Of a stretch of DNA of 64,000 nucleotides, positions 28,714 through 42,688 are shown in pieces. Both the position numbers and the translations under genes were made by a program. The notes under the pieces are model-generated. The model saw only the letters and a list, made by a program, of their open reading frames with translations, had not been told where the DNA came from and made no database searches. This stretch comes from Megalonaias nervosa (lineage: Eukaryota; Mollusca; Bivalvia; Unionida; Unionidae): positions 105,206 through 169,205 of the forward strand of contig JAECUM010000809.1 of the NCBI GenBank assembly GCA_016617855.1, written 5' to 3'. Each line of letters starts with the position of its first letter. Positions within the stretch are counted from its first letter, which is position 1.

Positions 28714-29620
28714 CAATCGGAAGTGGATTACATTTGAGGATGTGAGTGATAATGGATGTTTTGCCGGTTGCTGTTCTGCGTCACTGTATGACTGGCTGCT
28801 TGCTTGGGCCACTTCAATTTCATGAACATAATGAATAAATGCTAATAATCCACGGGTTGCACAACGTGTTTGGTCTGGTGCTAAATAAGTAAAATTCACC
28901 AGAGATTGAGACTGTGACCTTGAAAAGTAATAAAACTCCAAAACCGGCATAATGAGTCTACTGAAGCGAAGGCATCCATAAAGAAGCAAGAAATAAAAAC
29001 TATTCTGCTCAAGTATTTGGTGGAAAAGAAATTTTTGGATTAGTAAGTCTCTAACGGCTCTGTAATGAAATTAAAAGAATTAAAACTAAAGAAAAACCAG
29101 ACGGAAACACATTTAAAAAGTTTCAGCTTCAAAAAGAAATGATGGAAATCCAAAATTAAGAACGAAGAAAAGAGAGAGAGACAGAAAGAGATTAATGCAA
29201 ATGCGAAGAAAAAAGGAGAGAAATACAGATGTTGAGAGAATGAGTAGATGAGAAATGCAGAAAGAAAGGGAAATGCCATATAGACACAACGAATTAGAAC
29301 TGGCAAACGGAAAGCACCCCTCCCTCTCCCCCTTTTAAACGCATGTTGAGGTTTTAATATTACCAGAAATGTTAGGTTAGTACCCCCCTTTTAAATAAAA
29401 GTACATAAATATTTTCCTAAGTTCGAGAAAATTGCTTGAAAATTTGAAATGGCCAAGACAGCACTAGACTTTTAAAAATAAATAAATAATAACAATATGC
29501 ACTTATTGGAGAAGCTTATGAAGTCTACACTACAACGAAAGAACTAATTATGATATGGTTGAGGAACGTAAGGGTTATGAGTTGGTATCCAATGCATGTC
29601 AACAAATGTTTAGGAAATGA
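28714..29620. other. Gene-free stretch
   Basis: Purine-rich region (29,100-29,240) with no supported ORF. Confidence 0.4.
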
Positions 29621-29629
29621 AATAAAATG

Positions 29630-31850
29630 AACAGACCAATGTCGAATTTGCAAGGGAAAAAGATCTTTTATTTGATAGGTGGTACTCAGCCAACAAGGTT
29701 GATCAAGATTACGATAACATTAGATTAAGAGTTCACGAATTGTATCATAGTGATGTCAAGACCCGCGTTAATGAGTAAAGGGTCGAAACGTTAAAAAATG
29801 CTGCTCATACGTGACGATTATTCCTTGACGCACAAACCTTTTTTGTCAATAAGTCTTCCTCACAACATTTTTTGGGGGTAAAAGAGAAACTCGTCTAAGT
29901 TTGGTACTTTCAAATCTTAATCTGGCACAACATTAGGAATCAAACTGAAATCCTTATCTCTTCCTACGTGTACTTATTGTAAGAAAAAGGGCAAGTTATT
30001 TATGAATTGCTACAGATTGAAAAATAAGCAACAGAATAAATATCGAGCTATTCCACATACGTTTATATAAAACAGCTCAAGATCACGGTGAGGTACTGAA
30101 AGCAATACATTTGTTGGCTCAAACAAACCCCAGTCTGATTTTATAATGGAGAATTATGAACCATTCATGTCCAAAGATTCTATATCACATATTGTTGATT
30201 TTATCCAGTCTATCCCTATTAAAATATTTAAGGACACAGGAGCTTCACGGTCTTTTATTATCATGTATTTCGTCTTTATCTGAAAAGTCTTTTTCTGGTG
30301 AAAATATTCAAAGGGTAGAATACAGTTTTGTTAACTTTCCTCTCCACTGTAAATTTGTCGTCAAACTTAGTATCTGGACAAGTGACAGTTGGAAAAGTGA
30401 CTTCCTTACCCACTGAGGGTATTGGCTTATTAATAGGCAATGACCTAGCTCGAGATAAGGTTGTGGTTAATCCACTTGTAACAAGTCCTATCTAAAAGCA
30501 TAAACGTCGATCCTACTGAAAAACAATCCCTGATTTATACCCTGATTGTGCAGATACTCAAGCTGTGGCAAAACGAGCTCTTGAGAATGATGTCAATCAG
30601 GAAATTATTTCTATACTTGACACATTTATTGGTCAGTCTTATGATGGGGTCACATTCGCTCCTGGTATTGATCAATCAAGAGGTATTGATCAATTTACTA
30701 CTCATTCCCTTTATTCCAATCTGGGTGACAATAGACAATCACTCATTGTCGAACAGGAACAAGATTTGGAGATCTTCCGTTTGTTTCAGAGTGCTATCAG
30801 TAAAACTGAAACCACAAAAGTACCAATTTGTTATCTTGTGCAAAACGGCGTCCTTATGAGAGACGGAGACCACCTGAGGTACCCGCTGGTGACGAGTAGT
30901 TAGTGAGCTATAACATTGCTGTTCCTAGGTCATAACGACAGGAAATGCTTTGTCTAGTCCAAGAAACTCCTTTGGTTGGTCATTTAGGAGTCAACAAAAC
31001 TTATGACAAGATCCTGAACCAATTTTATTGGTCCAAAATAAAAGTGATGTTCCCAAATACTGTAGATCTTGTGACTCTTGTTAAATGATATGAAAACTAA
31101 TTTTTGACGAACCATTTAGTAGAATAATAGTAGACTGTGATAGTCCTTTACCTAAGATCAATACAGGCAACCAATATTTTCTTTTTTTAATAAAAATTAA
31201 AAAAAAAAAAAAACATTTTGGCCTTCACAAATCTGTTAAATCTGATCAAGGGTCAAATTTTATGTCTGGAATTTTCCAGCAAGTTATGCATGAATTAGGC
31301 ATACAACAGTTTAACTCTTCTGCCGATAACACATGGACTACTCTGGTTATTAATAAAGAAACTTCTTTCAACCAAAGAGTCTGGAATTAATCTTTCTGAC
31401 AATGTTTCTGATTTCAAATATAACTCGTCAAAGACTTGTGAAGTAGCAAGAACTAATCTCCACTCTACTCAGTCGAAAGTGAAATCAAGGTATGACAGAA
31501 ATAAAAAGGAAAGGAGTTTCCAACCTGGTGATAAAGTTGTGGTTCTCTTGCCCATACCTCAAAATTCTCTTCAGGTCAAATATTATGGCCCTTATACAGT
31601 TGAAAAAAAGTAAGTGACTTAAATTATATTATTAACAACCGTGGGAGGAGAAAAAATAAACAACCTTGCCACATATATGTTAAAGGAGTATGTTGTATGT
31701 TGATAGATAGCCCTGTTGATCATTCAGTCAACATTTAGTTGTACCAGTCCCACACAGTGAGGTTTTAAATGATGGCATGAAATCAGACTGTAGTAACTTT
31801 GCCCAAAGTGACCAGATGTAATCATGTTCATTAAACGATGTTCACTTAGA
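29630..31850 (+). pseudogene. Gmr1-like Ty3/gypsy element: gag, protease, integrase
   Basis: A decayed retrotransposon. Gag remnant (VEFAREKDLLFDRWYSANKV, ~29,640), a degenerate zinc knuckle (CTYCKKKGKLFMNC, ~29,970, His replaced by Phe), a protease active-site block (FKDTGASRSFI, ~30,228), then a spacer (DTFIGQSYDGVTFAPGIDQ; SLIVEQEQDLEIFR). The integrase HHCC entry follows (TPLVGHLGVNKTYDKILNQF, ~30,970), then the catalytic core (SVKSDQGSNFMSG, ~31,225) and C-terminus (FQPGDKVVVLLPIPQNSLQV, ~31,510). No reverse transcriptase lies between protease and integrase, so integrase is upstream of RT, the pol order known for Gmr1-type elements. Many frameshifts. Confidence 0.8.
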
Positions 31851-32460
31851 GAACCCTTCATACCAAATGGCATCACCTTATATTGATAAACTCCAGAGTT
31901 ATGAATGTCAAAATTTCCTTTGCTCTTTCAGTAAGTGGAATTTGCCAGAATCCTATCAAAAGGTCCAACATGGTGACATATTCTGCATTTCCAATTTTGT
32001 CAATGCTGTCAATTTTTGGCATTGCAAATGAATGTTTTTGTGATACTGTTCAATTTTCTATAGTCAGTATATATTCAGAAAGTATTATCTGGCACAAGAA
32101 TACATGGTGAATTCCAGTTACTTTTACCTGGTTCTATTAAATCATTCTCCTGGATATGATTGAATTTCTCTTTTCAAACATTCCTGCTTGAGGATTCAGC
32201 CTGTAAGAGTGCTGTTTCACAGGTGTAGAATCTTCAATCTCAACATCAGGATTGATTTTATTTGTTCCAATAGGAACATCAGGAAACAACTGCTCATAGT
32301 CACATATTAGCTGTTTAAATTCACTTTTTTCTTGTGGTTGTAGATGTGAAAGTTTCTGGTCCAGATTGTTTAATATTCCTGAATTCCGAAGATTGGTTGA
32401 AACAAATTCACTATAGTCAGATTGCATTCAATTACTTACATCCTCACTGTGTGGGACAGA
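31850..32460 (-). pseudogene. Gmr1-like reverse transcriptase, inverted
   Basis: The minus strand encodes FPDVPIGTNKINPDVEIEDS, then PVKQHSYRLNPQ, then IDSIDKIGNAEYVTMLDL and IGFWQIPLTERAKEIL, ending in VYQYKVMPFGMK near 31,865: the first part of a Ty3/gypsy RT, before the catalytic YxDD. It lies head-to-head with the integrase of the + strand copy. Both strands share the word GTCCCACACAGTGAGG (plus at ~31,748; its complement at ~32,443), which belongs to the post-integrase linker, so the RT segment is an inverted piece of the same family. Confidence 0.75.
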
Positions 32461-32859
32461 TACATTGAATACTTAACTGTGCTATCTCTATTAAAATCTT
32501 TAACATATTTATGTTACTAAGTTGTTTCTGTTTCCACCTCTCAAGAGTGTTAATAGTATAATTTATGTCATCTTTTCAAGTGATGTGGACTGGATCCTGA
32601 GCCATGCTGGTTGCAAGCAACTTCCAAATTGAAGATATTTCTGTACAAAGCCCATAAAATGAAACAAAAGAAGTGACCAAAAAGGCACACATGTTAAAGT
32701 CTTCACATCAAATTGCATCATGTCATGGTGAGTTACACTAAACTATGCTACCACAAAATAAAACTGCCATTGTGAAGATACGAAAAAGGGCAGTAGCTGT
32801 CATAAATAGATGGGGAAAAAAGTCTTTAAAAGGAATATATTCAAAGTATAAGGCATTAT
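32461..32859. other. Gene-free stretch
   Basis: No recognisable gene; lies between the inverted RT and the SINE. Confidence 0.4.
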
Positions 32860-33099
32860 GTTGTTGTAGGGTTTAACGCCATTTTCAGCACAAGATAGGC
32901 TATACATGGCGGCCAGTATCAATGGTGGAGGAAGAACCCAGGAAAACCCTGGAAAGAACCACTGACCCATGAGAAGCAACTGTCATGCTTTCTCACATAC
33001 CCACATTGGCCGAGCCAGAGACTCGAACCCACGCAGAGGTGAGATGGCAATGATCTGTAATGGTGAGCGCTTTAGACCTCTCGGCCACTTGGGGCCCCT
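32860..33099 (-). repeat. tRNA-derived SINE, full-length
   Basis: Reading the minus strand: a tRNA-like head with A box (TGGCCGAGAGGTCTAAA, 33,087-33,071), B box (GGTTCGAGTCT, 33,029-33,019), ~150 bp body and a short (CAA)n tail at 32,860-32,867. The head resembles tRNA-Leu/Ser (GGCCGAGNGGTCTAA). The copy at 10,905-11,115 shares the body. Confidence 0.85.
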
Positions 33100-33127
33100 A
33101 TAAGGTATTAATATATATAATATATAA

Positions 33128-33202
33128 ATATAGATATCATAACAAATCCCATTGGGTATAAGGTATTAATTTACCAAATGGGATTTGTTATGATATCTAT
33201 AT
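33128..33202. repeat. Long perfect-like hairpin
   Basis: Arms of 30 bp (ATATAGATATCATAACAAAT... and its complement) with one mismatch around a 15-bp loop. It abuts the SINE and may be a small palindromic MITE or a fold-back product. Confidence 0.85.
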
Positions 33203-33990
33203 ATTTCTGTGTTCAACTTTTTTCCATGACTGTAGATTGTAAGGGTCATTAGTAAGCAACATATTACACAGCTAACTTTTGTCCATGATTTTAGTTTATA
33301 TTTTAAGTTAATAATTTGTAAAGAACATGTTTACTTGGATCTGAGTTCTGGACATTGGTTTTCCCCTTGGAAATTCTATGGTCTACCTGATTGCTATCAG
33401 GTTGGCTACAAAAATTTAGGAAATAAACCTGATCTTGTTTACGCATTTGATGGAAATTTCCATTGAAAATTACTCCCATTCTGGTCCTATTTTTGCATCT
33501 TAGTTCTTTATATCTGGTTGTTTACATAAAAATTATTCATTCGTAACTCAAATCAGTCTTTCAGTTCTGTTAAGTTATAATTTGAGAGGAATAATTTACT
33601 TGAATTATTCGTTGGAATAACAAAGGGCTCAATGACTGAACTAAAACACTATTTTGTTATTATTGTGAATTCAATGACATTCTAATTATATCACTGTTAT
33701 ACATCATGACTTTTGGCATATTAGCACACTAAAGGCAATTGGCAGATGAGCACATTCAACACCTGGAATTCATTTAGAACACTATAATTTGGGACTTTTG
33801 ATTTCAGGATTATTTTGGATTCATTTCACAATACTGCAAGTTCTTTTACAATTTTTGCTTTGTATTCTAGGGAAATACATTATTAGTTGAATTTTACTAA
33901 ACTTGTTGGTATCACTTTTTTTCTGTTACTTAGTTTAAGACTATAGAGTTGTAGCACATCAAATTATTTTCTATACTCACTTATTGGTTG
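33203..33990. other. Gene-free stretch
   Basis: AT-rich DNA, nothing recognised. Confidence 0.4.
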
Positions 33991-33999
33991 GGTCTATGC

Positions 34000-34095
34000 A
34001 ATCTGGTAGGAGTAATTAGTAGAACAAACATAGACCCTGCTCAACTGGTGCATTATCAAATCAGAATCTATGCAGTTTGCAGGTGGACAGAACTT
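34000..34095. repeat. MITE-like repeat, fragment
   Basis: Shares ctggtaggagtaattagtag-type and tgcagtttgcag-type ends with the inverted-repeat elements at 42,504 and 62,387. Only part of a unit is present. Confidence 0.4.
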
Positions 34096-34182
34096 ACAAG
34101 TGAGCAGATAGAGTATAAAAAAGATCTGCTGTGTTATGCTAGCCATATAAAATGTAAATAGATGAAGAAATGCGAAGGACCG

Positions 34183-34207
34183 CATCATCATCATCATCAT
34201 CATCATC
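34183..34207. repeat. (ATC)n microsatellite
   Basis: Eight ATC units. Confidence 0.9.
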
Positions 34208-34572
34208 AATCCCTTAACCCAAGAGGTCCTTGGGGCATATTGACAGCATATAGACATAAAAGATGATTAAAAAGGGCTACTGCATCTCAATGTTGGGCTC
34301 TAATAACTGAAATCTGTATACCGCTACTAATTCACCTCCGCTGTCCTGGTGTGTCCTAAGGAAAAGCATTTAACTCCCATTTCTTTGGCATGATATAGCC
34401 AATAATATGCATGAAAAGTGCCATCAAAACCAACAGCAAACAAATACTAATCAATACATTTTTGTTAGAAAAAGGTAAACCAGACATATTTATAAGTGGT
34501 TACAGACATCTAAATTATGTTTAGTATGCACCACTGAGCCTAATGACAGCATTAGTCTAGGATAGTGTAGGA

Positions 34573-34576
<4 letters not shown>

Positions 34577-34628
<52 letters not shown>

Positions 34629-34648
34629 GAGAGAGAGAGAGAGAGAGT
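34577..34648. repeat. (TG)n(TA)n(GA)n compound microsatellite
   Basis: Three dinucleotide runs in succession. Confidence 0.95.
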
Positions 34649-37150
34649 TAGTAACCAAATGCTTAAGTAGCTGTTGTATCAAAGTGGAACTGCATCCTGC
34701 TGTGTCCAGGTAACAAACATTATTAAACTTAAAAACTAACAGATTTGTTGCAAGATCTGGAGACAAAAAGGTCCATAAATCTTTTAACCATTGTTTTTAA
34801 AAATATGTAACATAAAAACTTTAATCTGCCATGGCTGGAGCTTTTTATTTTTCATAAACTTGTATTTGTAAGAGCAATTCCTTACCAGAGACAGGAACAC
34901 TAGCATTAAAAATATGATAAGTATCAATACTTCAATTTTGAATCTGAACAAAAGGAAAGTTATTACTCATGAAAGTTTGATATGCAAATAATGAACACCG
35001 GAATTATACATGGAATCTTTAGGAAGCAAAAAGAAAGAAAAAAATGTTCTAAACTGATGAGAAATTTCACTAATAAAGAAAAATGTTCTTAAAACAATAA
35101 AATGAAACATACTGAAACAAATAGGAACAAATGCAAGACCAACAAATGTGGTTCTGATGAAACAAATCTCAAGTCAGTCCTAAATGGAAAGGTTCATCAA
35201 TCTTTCATGCACTTCAAAGCCCTCACACTATTGATAGGGTTACTTGTTAATTCCATGGATTCTTCAGCTTACTAAACCTGAAATAAAGAATTCATACATT
35301 CTTAACCCTCAAGTTTACACACTCTTCTCTAGCACCTCCGATTACCATAAAAAACCCATAATTTTCCACACTAATTTCTACATTCTCTGATTACCATATG
35401 TACCTGAGTATGTGCTGAAACCATGTGTAAGTGTAGTATGGTAATACAGTTACTTGTAAAATTTTGATTACAAATTATTATTTTCACTATTTGGTTTTAT
35501 AAACTGCCATTAGCAAATAACATTGGTGTCCAAATTTTTCAATTTACAGGAAACTGCCACATCGATATTACTGAATACTCAATGCATAGAAAAATAGGAG
35601 ATCTGTTTTTATCTGCCCAAGGTGATTCCCAAAGAAGTCAAGAAATTAGTATTCTTTATGGCATATTCAATGTGTTAATTACAGTGATTTTTGTGTATCC
35701 TCAGCTAATACTTACTATTTGTTGTCGTGTTCTCAAGCATACCAATTTCAATAACTTTTACCTAACTTAAGCAACAAATCATCCAAGCTTTTATTTGAAG
35801 GATAAATAAGATACTTTTGTTCCTTACTAAAAGGTCAAGTCAATCATTAACATATTAAAATCTCTGCATACAAACACTTAGCAAACATAAATAAATCAAG
35901 CCAGTCTAAGTGGTTTACTTCAACCAAATCAAAACTAATGTCCTCTTGAAAAGCTTCAGTCTTTTTTGGCTGTTATACAGAATAATGCAATATTGCTGAT
36001 ATAAAAAAGACTGAGCTGCAGAATCAAATGACACTACTTCCATACAGGAATTGGCTCTGTGTATGCCATGGGTTTTGATATTAAGCTTCATAAAACCTTT
36101 GACTGGCAAAGATGTTATTAACATTGTTCAAGAGCATTTGCTCTCTGAATACAAAGTGCTGTGATGGAAAGCACATTGTGTATAATGTATTACACTCATA
36201 CTGAATAATGGTTAGGACTCACACACCAAACTGGGTTGTTTAAATAAGTTAAATTTTTCAGTCAGCTTAAGCTGACTTTTGCTAACACTCATCCAGCCTT
36301 GTTTTAAGGATGATCATTTGTGATCACTTGAAATTGTGAAGTATTTAATTGTTATAAAAAATGTATTGTTTTACATAGCTACCACAGCTGCTCATTTATA
36401 AGTCAGGTCTAACTGTAAATGGTACAGACCCTCTTTCTTCATTACTTAAACATTTCACTGAAATATGAGGACATCTGTCAAGAAAATACTCTGTGATCAC
36501 CTAATTGTCCTGTATAAACTAGATTTAATGTATACCATATGAGATGGACAAGAAGCTATAGTACTGCAGTGTGCTTAGCATATATCTGCTGCAAATATTT
36601 TTCTAAAGTCTACCCTGCTCAAACTTTTTAAGAACCTTAAGGATTGCTGAATGTACAGATAATGTATGGCTGAAATGACGTAAAGTATGTCTTTTCTTAT
36701 TAAGCTTCTGGTCAGAAGTTTCTTATGACTGGTTATCAAAATCTCAAGATCAAACTATAGCTCAAGAACTTCATGATCTCCAGGTCTGGGCACCCATGTT
36801 TAATTTATTGATCAAGAATGAGGTAGATGAAACGGAGCATCTTTCGGTCATTTTTTATTTTATTTAGGTAAGAAAGATGTAGTGAATATCATATCTGTTG
36901 ATGGAGCATAAAACTGCACAATAATTGTATGTTTAATGAATCAACACAATTATTGATCATATGTCATTATCTTTAGCTTTCATTCAGGTGTCTTCAAGAG
37001 TACCCCAAAACCATGTCAACATTATCAGAATTTTGTTATAACCATGGTAAATTGTTATATCAAATAATGGAAATATGTTGTGATGTGCTTAGCAATATCC
37101 TATATTTTAACAATCTACTTGGGTTTTAATGCTTGTAAATCACAGCCTGT
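34649..37150. other. Gene-free stretch
   Basis: AT-rich. Isolated short ORFs only, no motif. Confidence 0.4.
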
Positions 37151-37159
37151 TCTGGTTCT

Positions 37160-39030
37160 GTCTCAGTGCTAGCATTCTGGTTTTAAAGCTACCTGTGGAG
37201 TCGTTGGAAGTTTACCATTTTTGCCAGCACCACAGCAGTTGCTCCACTTTATTTTTTTATTGCATCTGTAGCTTTGGGGGTTCATCACAGTTCTTATTTT
37301 ACTAAAGTCACCACAAAGTACAACTGCTCTGCAGATAGACCTTGTCAAGACACATTGCAGTCTGGTGCAATATGCACACGCACTTCCAACCAAGCATTTT
37401 TCTTCACTGGTACAAATGCCATGCAATTACATTTTCCTGGGGAATATTTATGTCTCTGGTGACTGTTTGTACACTTTTACACTTTTAAGTTTAACTATAA
37501 CTACAGTGATTATGCCCTTGATTGATGTCATCAACAACTGTACTAATTTTTCTTCAAGAACTGTTATGCAAACAAGCAAGTCTTTTGCTGAATATGTCTC
37601 GGTTTTCCTTTCTTCTGCAAGTCAAGTTACTGTTGGTACAATATAAATGACGAGGAATTTTATTGCAGTGGATTTGTCTGTGAATGCCTCTTCATCACTG
37701 TTGAAGCAAACCCTTGGATAATATCATGTCCGACAAGATAGTCAGAGACACTGAGTTTTCATGTGCCAATGTGATGATTCCAACTGGCCATGAGTTGGTA
37801 CTGGTACACCAGTGCGGTTCAGACTATCAGATTCTATCTGGCCCCTGGTGTAATTATATTTGATTGTAAACATCATGTCTGCCATGTACACAAGTTTAGT
37901 GATCTTTAAATACAAATACTGAAGACAGTTAATAGTGCTACATCCCAAACATTTATCCCATGTATCTCTATTGTTTCAGACTTGTTCATCTAAACAAGCC
38001 AGCAAGTGAAAAAGTTTGTGATGTCTTTTCATTTTGGACCTTACCTTAATGAAGAATCCAATGTCCATAGATTTTAATATTTTAGCTTCAGAATTTTGGA
38101 TCTTCCAATGACTTGTTTTTGATCTACTAATTAAATTCTAAGTGACCCCATTAATTAGTGGATGCATAGATGATAAAATAAATATCTGGATCTATCAGCA
38201 ACAAGTCTAAAGTGGCCCTGAGGATGTAACATGCCAATATTTACATGTCTTACACCAAATACTCCAGTGGTTACTGCTCCTCCTCTTCTTTGCACATATC
38301 AATATGTGCTGTCAAAATCCTTAATAAGTTTTTCTGAAAATCTGGTGCTGTCAGCCACAGCGTCAATATCAGGTTTATCACTTGCTGAGTTTTACATTCA
38401 AGTATTGTTTTATTGTATCATTTTATTGTTTCATCATCACAGTTGACGGGCTCTTGCAGCAGTTGAATTCTACCACCTTACGTGACAGAGAAATCCAATG
38501 CATACACACCACAGTGAACATCATGAATACCTTTGTTAGACTGTTTTATAAATGGCCAAAGATTTGTATAAATCTTAGAAACATCTGGCCAGCACTCAAC
38601 TTTTGCCTTCTTCCCATTTTTCTTTTCACACAATGCTGGACACCATTTTAAAAAACAATTGCTCCCTTTGATGCCTGCAGTTGGTTTAGCAGCTTGCATG
38701 TTAACAACTGAATAAGCACTTCCTTCACACTGATCAAATAAAATTATTTTAAACGAAAATAAATGTTAGAAGTGGAATGAAACATTAAGATGCAATTTTT
38801 TTTACAGCTTTAGATGTTTTCCATAGTCTTGCTGGAATGAACCATGGTGAGTATTTTTTGGGACTTCATCAGCAAAAATGCAGAGAATCTGTAAGGGTAA
38901 TCTGATCTGAATAATATCAAACACCCAATAATCCATTTTATTGAATCTCTCTTCACAATCCTGACATACTCTTTTTCTGCACTTTCTCCCTGTCACATAT
39001 AATTTCCTGATATAATTTGTCATGCATATG
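37160..39030 (-). pseudogene. Possible hAT/BED-type transposase scrap
   Basis: Minus-strand frame 38,699-38,478 includes LWPFIKQSNKGIHDVHCGVY followed by ALDFSVT, which resembles the W-P-[WF]-[IL]-K ... HC..C start of BED-like fingers in hAT-derived proteins. One Cys of the pair is replaced. A Cys-rich frame at 37,426-37,169 (CLVGSACAYC, CGDFSKI, CCGAGK) may belong to it. Too decayed to classify. Confidence 0.3.
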
Positions 39031-42000
39031 TGTAATCTCCATTGGTGTTTTCACATATTACATGCCGATGTCATCTCTCTCATTAATATGTTCTTGGTAG
39101 TGATCATGAGGATCTTCTGTTTTTGTTGTCTGCACTATCTTCATTGTCTTTCTTTAACATTTCACTGCTTTCAACGAGTATTAAACTTCTTCAGGGTTTT
39201 CAATGACCACTCACACCAGTGACATGGTTAATGTCAGCAACTTGAAAAATTAATGACTTTTCATGCTTCTTGTTGTATTCATTACTAAGTTTTTGGTGAG
39301 CATGTTCTAAAGCAATTTTTGACCTGGTTAATTTTTCAATATGCTCTGAATTCATGTTTGAAAAATCATACAGTAGTATTTTGGCCTCTTTGACAAAGTA
39401 ATATGATACATTCAGACTAAGCAGCAGTATAATTTTTCAGTAACAATACAAACATATAATTTGTTGGGCAATTTAATTCCTGCATTAGCTACAGATGCAA
39501 ATTCTTTCATGATATTGTGGGTTAATTGGTGATGTTTCTGGCATCATTATATATTACTGACTGTGATTATCAATATTCTCAAATAAAAGGAAACTGTCAC
39601 CGCTTGGGTTGGTCTGGTAGATTTTATTTCTTTTACTTGGTTGTCATCGAAAATAAAACAATTACCACAATTGAGTTTGAGATGGTGTTGGCAGAAATGA
39701 AAAATTTCCAACAACTGCATGAGCCGATTCAAAACCTGTGTACTACTGTTGAGACAACTGAAACAGGGATGTAATTTACAAGCTGTAAAAAATCTAATCA
39801 TTGAAAGTGTAGCTTCAAACAAGGCTCATCAAAAGCACATGTGGACCTGTATGAATACTAGCGGTGAAATGATTCATCGAAATATCAATACATCGATACT
39901 TTTGTTGTAACGATACACATCTGAAACAAGCGACGCAAAATCGATACAAAGGATACCTACTGTATGCAAGATAGTTTAGTCTTCCCATGTCATAAATAAT
40001 TACTATTAGTTTGCCTTATTATTCTTTAAAATTAAAATTCCTCTGAAACTGCATCTGCAGTAACAGGCACTCAATTTAATTAGTAAAAGCAAAAACGACT
40101 ATTGAGAATACTTGCTCACCGTCTATAAATTAACAAAAGTGACATGGTTCGCAATTTGCCCCCCCCATTCCATGCTAATTATCTTAACCCCGCAGCTTGT
40201 TCACCATATACTATACATTCCAAACATGTTCCACATTTATCATTAAGTACTTTACTCATCATTTAATAACCACTGTTACGTAAAGTTACTATGTTGAGGT
40301 ACTTTTGTCAATTTGAAAGCTACACTTCCGGTGTGTTGCACTGTTAAAAGTTACATTGAATTCTCATTGGTCATTGCTTGTTCCAGTCCAGGTTAAACAA
40401 TAACCACCAATCAGAAATTATTGTAGCTTATTACCTGCATGACAAACAGGAAGTATTGGCAAAGCCAAAGAGAAACTTTGCGCAAAAGTCATAAATTGAT
40501 ATGTAAAGTACTTAAACAGCGATGCTGTCAAGGTGCGCGATTGCATGAACTGTGCAAAATTTGTACGAATTCGCACACTTGGAGAACAGTGATGCATGAG
40601 AACTCCAACAAATTTGTTGAAAGCCCCACATATGAAAAATATACTCGGCAAAGTATACAATTTTTATTTAAATGTTCTTGTCGTGACATCTAGGCATTTA
40701 GGGTAGGAAACTTTACACATCTGGGTTCTTCAAGCATGTCATGAATGGTTGTTAAACTAAATATGATTGGCACACAATACCCAGGAGTAAGCATTACGAT
40801 GGTGTAGTTTGAACCTTCCATGAAAGAAGTTTAACAAATGTGTGTTTAAAATACGGGCTACCTAGAAAACCCAAAATGTCTTATTCCTAGTGTGGTTCAT
40901 TACGATTTCATTTGGCAAATACTGGCTGATGGTAACGATGATGACAATAATTTTTAAAGTTATGAAGTATATCGGATTACTGGAGCTGGGAAAGTGTTAA
41001 TGGAGATACTAGTGAGTGATTTTGAGTCTGAAATATGAGTCAGATGTACACGTTCAAAGGACAAAAATAGACAGCATGGCGGTCAGTCTCCCTTTCAGCG
41101 GTATTTCGAAATTAAATGTAGAAGGGGCATAATTCTGAGCCTACTGCAATTTTCATTCTTTCATTCAATTTAGCCCAGCTGATCATATGCTACAAAACCA
41201 TTTATCCATATTAGGGTTAAGATAAACTGAATGAATAAGGGTTTAAAAAACGAAATTAAGAAGTAAAGATATTTATTTGAACACCCTGTCTGTACAAGCA
41301 GACTATGGCATTGATGGACTAAAAACTCTAATATAGCAATATGGAACAGATAAGAAATCTGGCATAGTAGTCAATAAACCACTGAGTCAACAAAGTTTAT
41401 TTTAGTGAAAAATCCCATTTTGGACCAGATGTATCCAAATGATAATATCTTGTGATCTCTGGAAAATTTTACATAACAATCATAAAGATCAGTTTCCCAA
41501 CATATTCAAACTGCCAAAGCTAGCTATGTATATTGCCCCTTCAGAAGGAAGCACAGAACAATAATCATACACAGATAAGGAACAGAGTATGCACATAAAT
41601 AATTAACAGATTAATGTTTATACAACTAGAGGTGACATCTTTTACAGAGGTTGATTTCAGTGGAGCTATAAGAAAGTGGAGCTGGAAGAAAGAGAGACAG
41701 GTACTCAAGTGTTAGGTAAATATTGAGCTATGGCCATTTTTTCCTCTCCCTCCTTTCCTTCCACTCCCGCTTTATTTCGTTCACAATGGGAGAGGTCTGC
41801 CTCAAGAGAAATCCTGTCAGTATCTCTCCTTAAAAATTGTACATGGAGAACACATTTGGAATTTCTCTTTTTATGCAGATATATTTAAACAACGAATGAA
41901 GATGACCTAAAACGTTGAATAAAACTCACTGTCAACCAACAGGTAGTCTGTTTGAAAGTATTTTTGTTATCTTGTCCTCAATGAGAATAACACATGATAA

Positions 42001-42500
42001 CTATATGTCTGTCTGTAATCTGCATATTGGAAATACAACCAGGAATGTCAACATACATAAAAGGGCTCCATTTACCCTCCGAAGATGGAAAGACCATCAA
42101 GTTCATATGTGTATCGATACGTATCATATCGCAGGCTGTGTATCGTGAATCATATCGATACAAGGCACGGGTGTATCATTTCACTCCTAATGAATACCCT
42201 CATGAGTCAAAAAAAAGAGAGTACTAACATATTTATTTGTATCTTGTATTTATACAATCTGAATTCTTTTATAATATTAAACAATTATTGCCCTTGTTTT
42301 GAGGTCATATGATAAATTGTCCACTTGAGACATATGTCATGTTACCCAAAGGTTATGTCAAAAACAAACTAAGGGCAATAACTGCTTTATTATATTGAAG
42401 AAGTGAATTAATCTAATTAGAAGAATGACTGAATATGATCCATCTTACTGTGAAGCACCTTTCTGAACCCACTACAAGCAAAGTTACAATATATACTCTG
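39031..42500. other. Gene-free stretch
   Basis: No convincing coding sequence. A C homopolymer lies at 40,159-40,165. ORFs here lack motifs and homologues I know. Confidence 0.4.
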
Positions 42501-42503
42501 TTA

Positions 42504-42688
42504 CAAGTCAAGTCCAACTGCAAACAAGAGACCACGATCTGCCATTGCATAATGCACAGGCAGATCATGGTCTACAATGTTTATTCCACTTATTACTGCA
42601 AACAAATGCATACACCCAGATTTGCAGGTACATTATGCAATGGCAAATCTGGGTGACCAAGGTTTGTACAGTTTGCAGTTTGACCTGA
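42504..42688. repeat. MITE-like inverted-repeat element
   Basis: Ends carry CAAGTCCAACTGCAAAC and GTTTGCAGTTTGACCTG, which are inverted complements. The interior repeats the TGCAT.ATGCA theme and gatctgcc/ggcagatc pairs. The same family is at 62,387-62,554. No coding capacity. Confidence 0.65.

Noticed and set aside
28681..28989. 102-codon minus-strand ORF as another old viral gene
   Set aside because: No convincing similarity to any gene of the young element.
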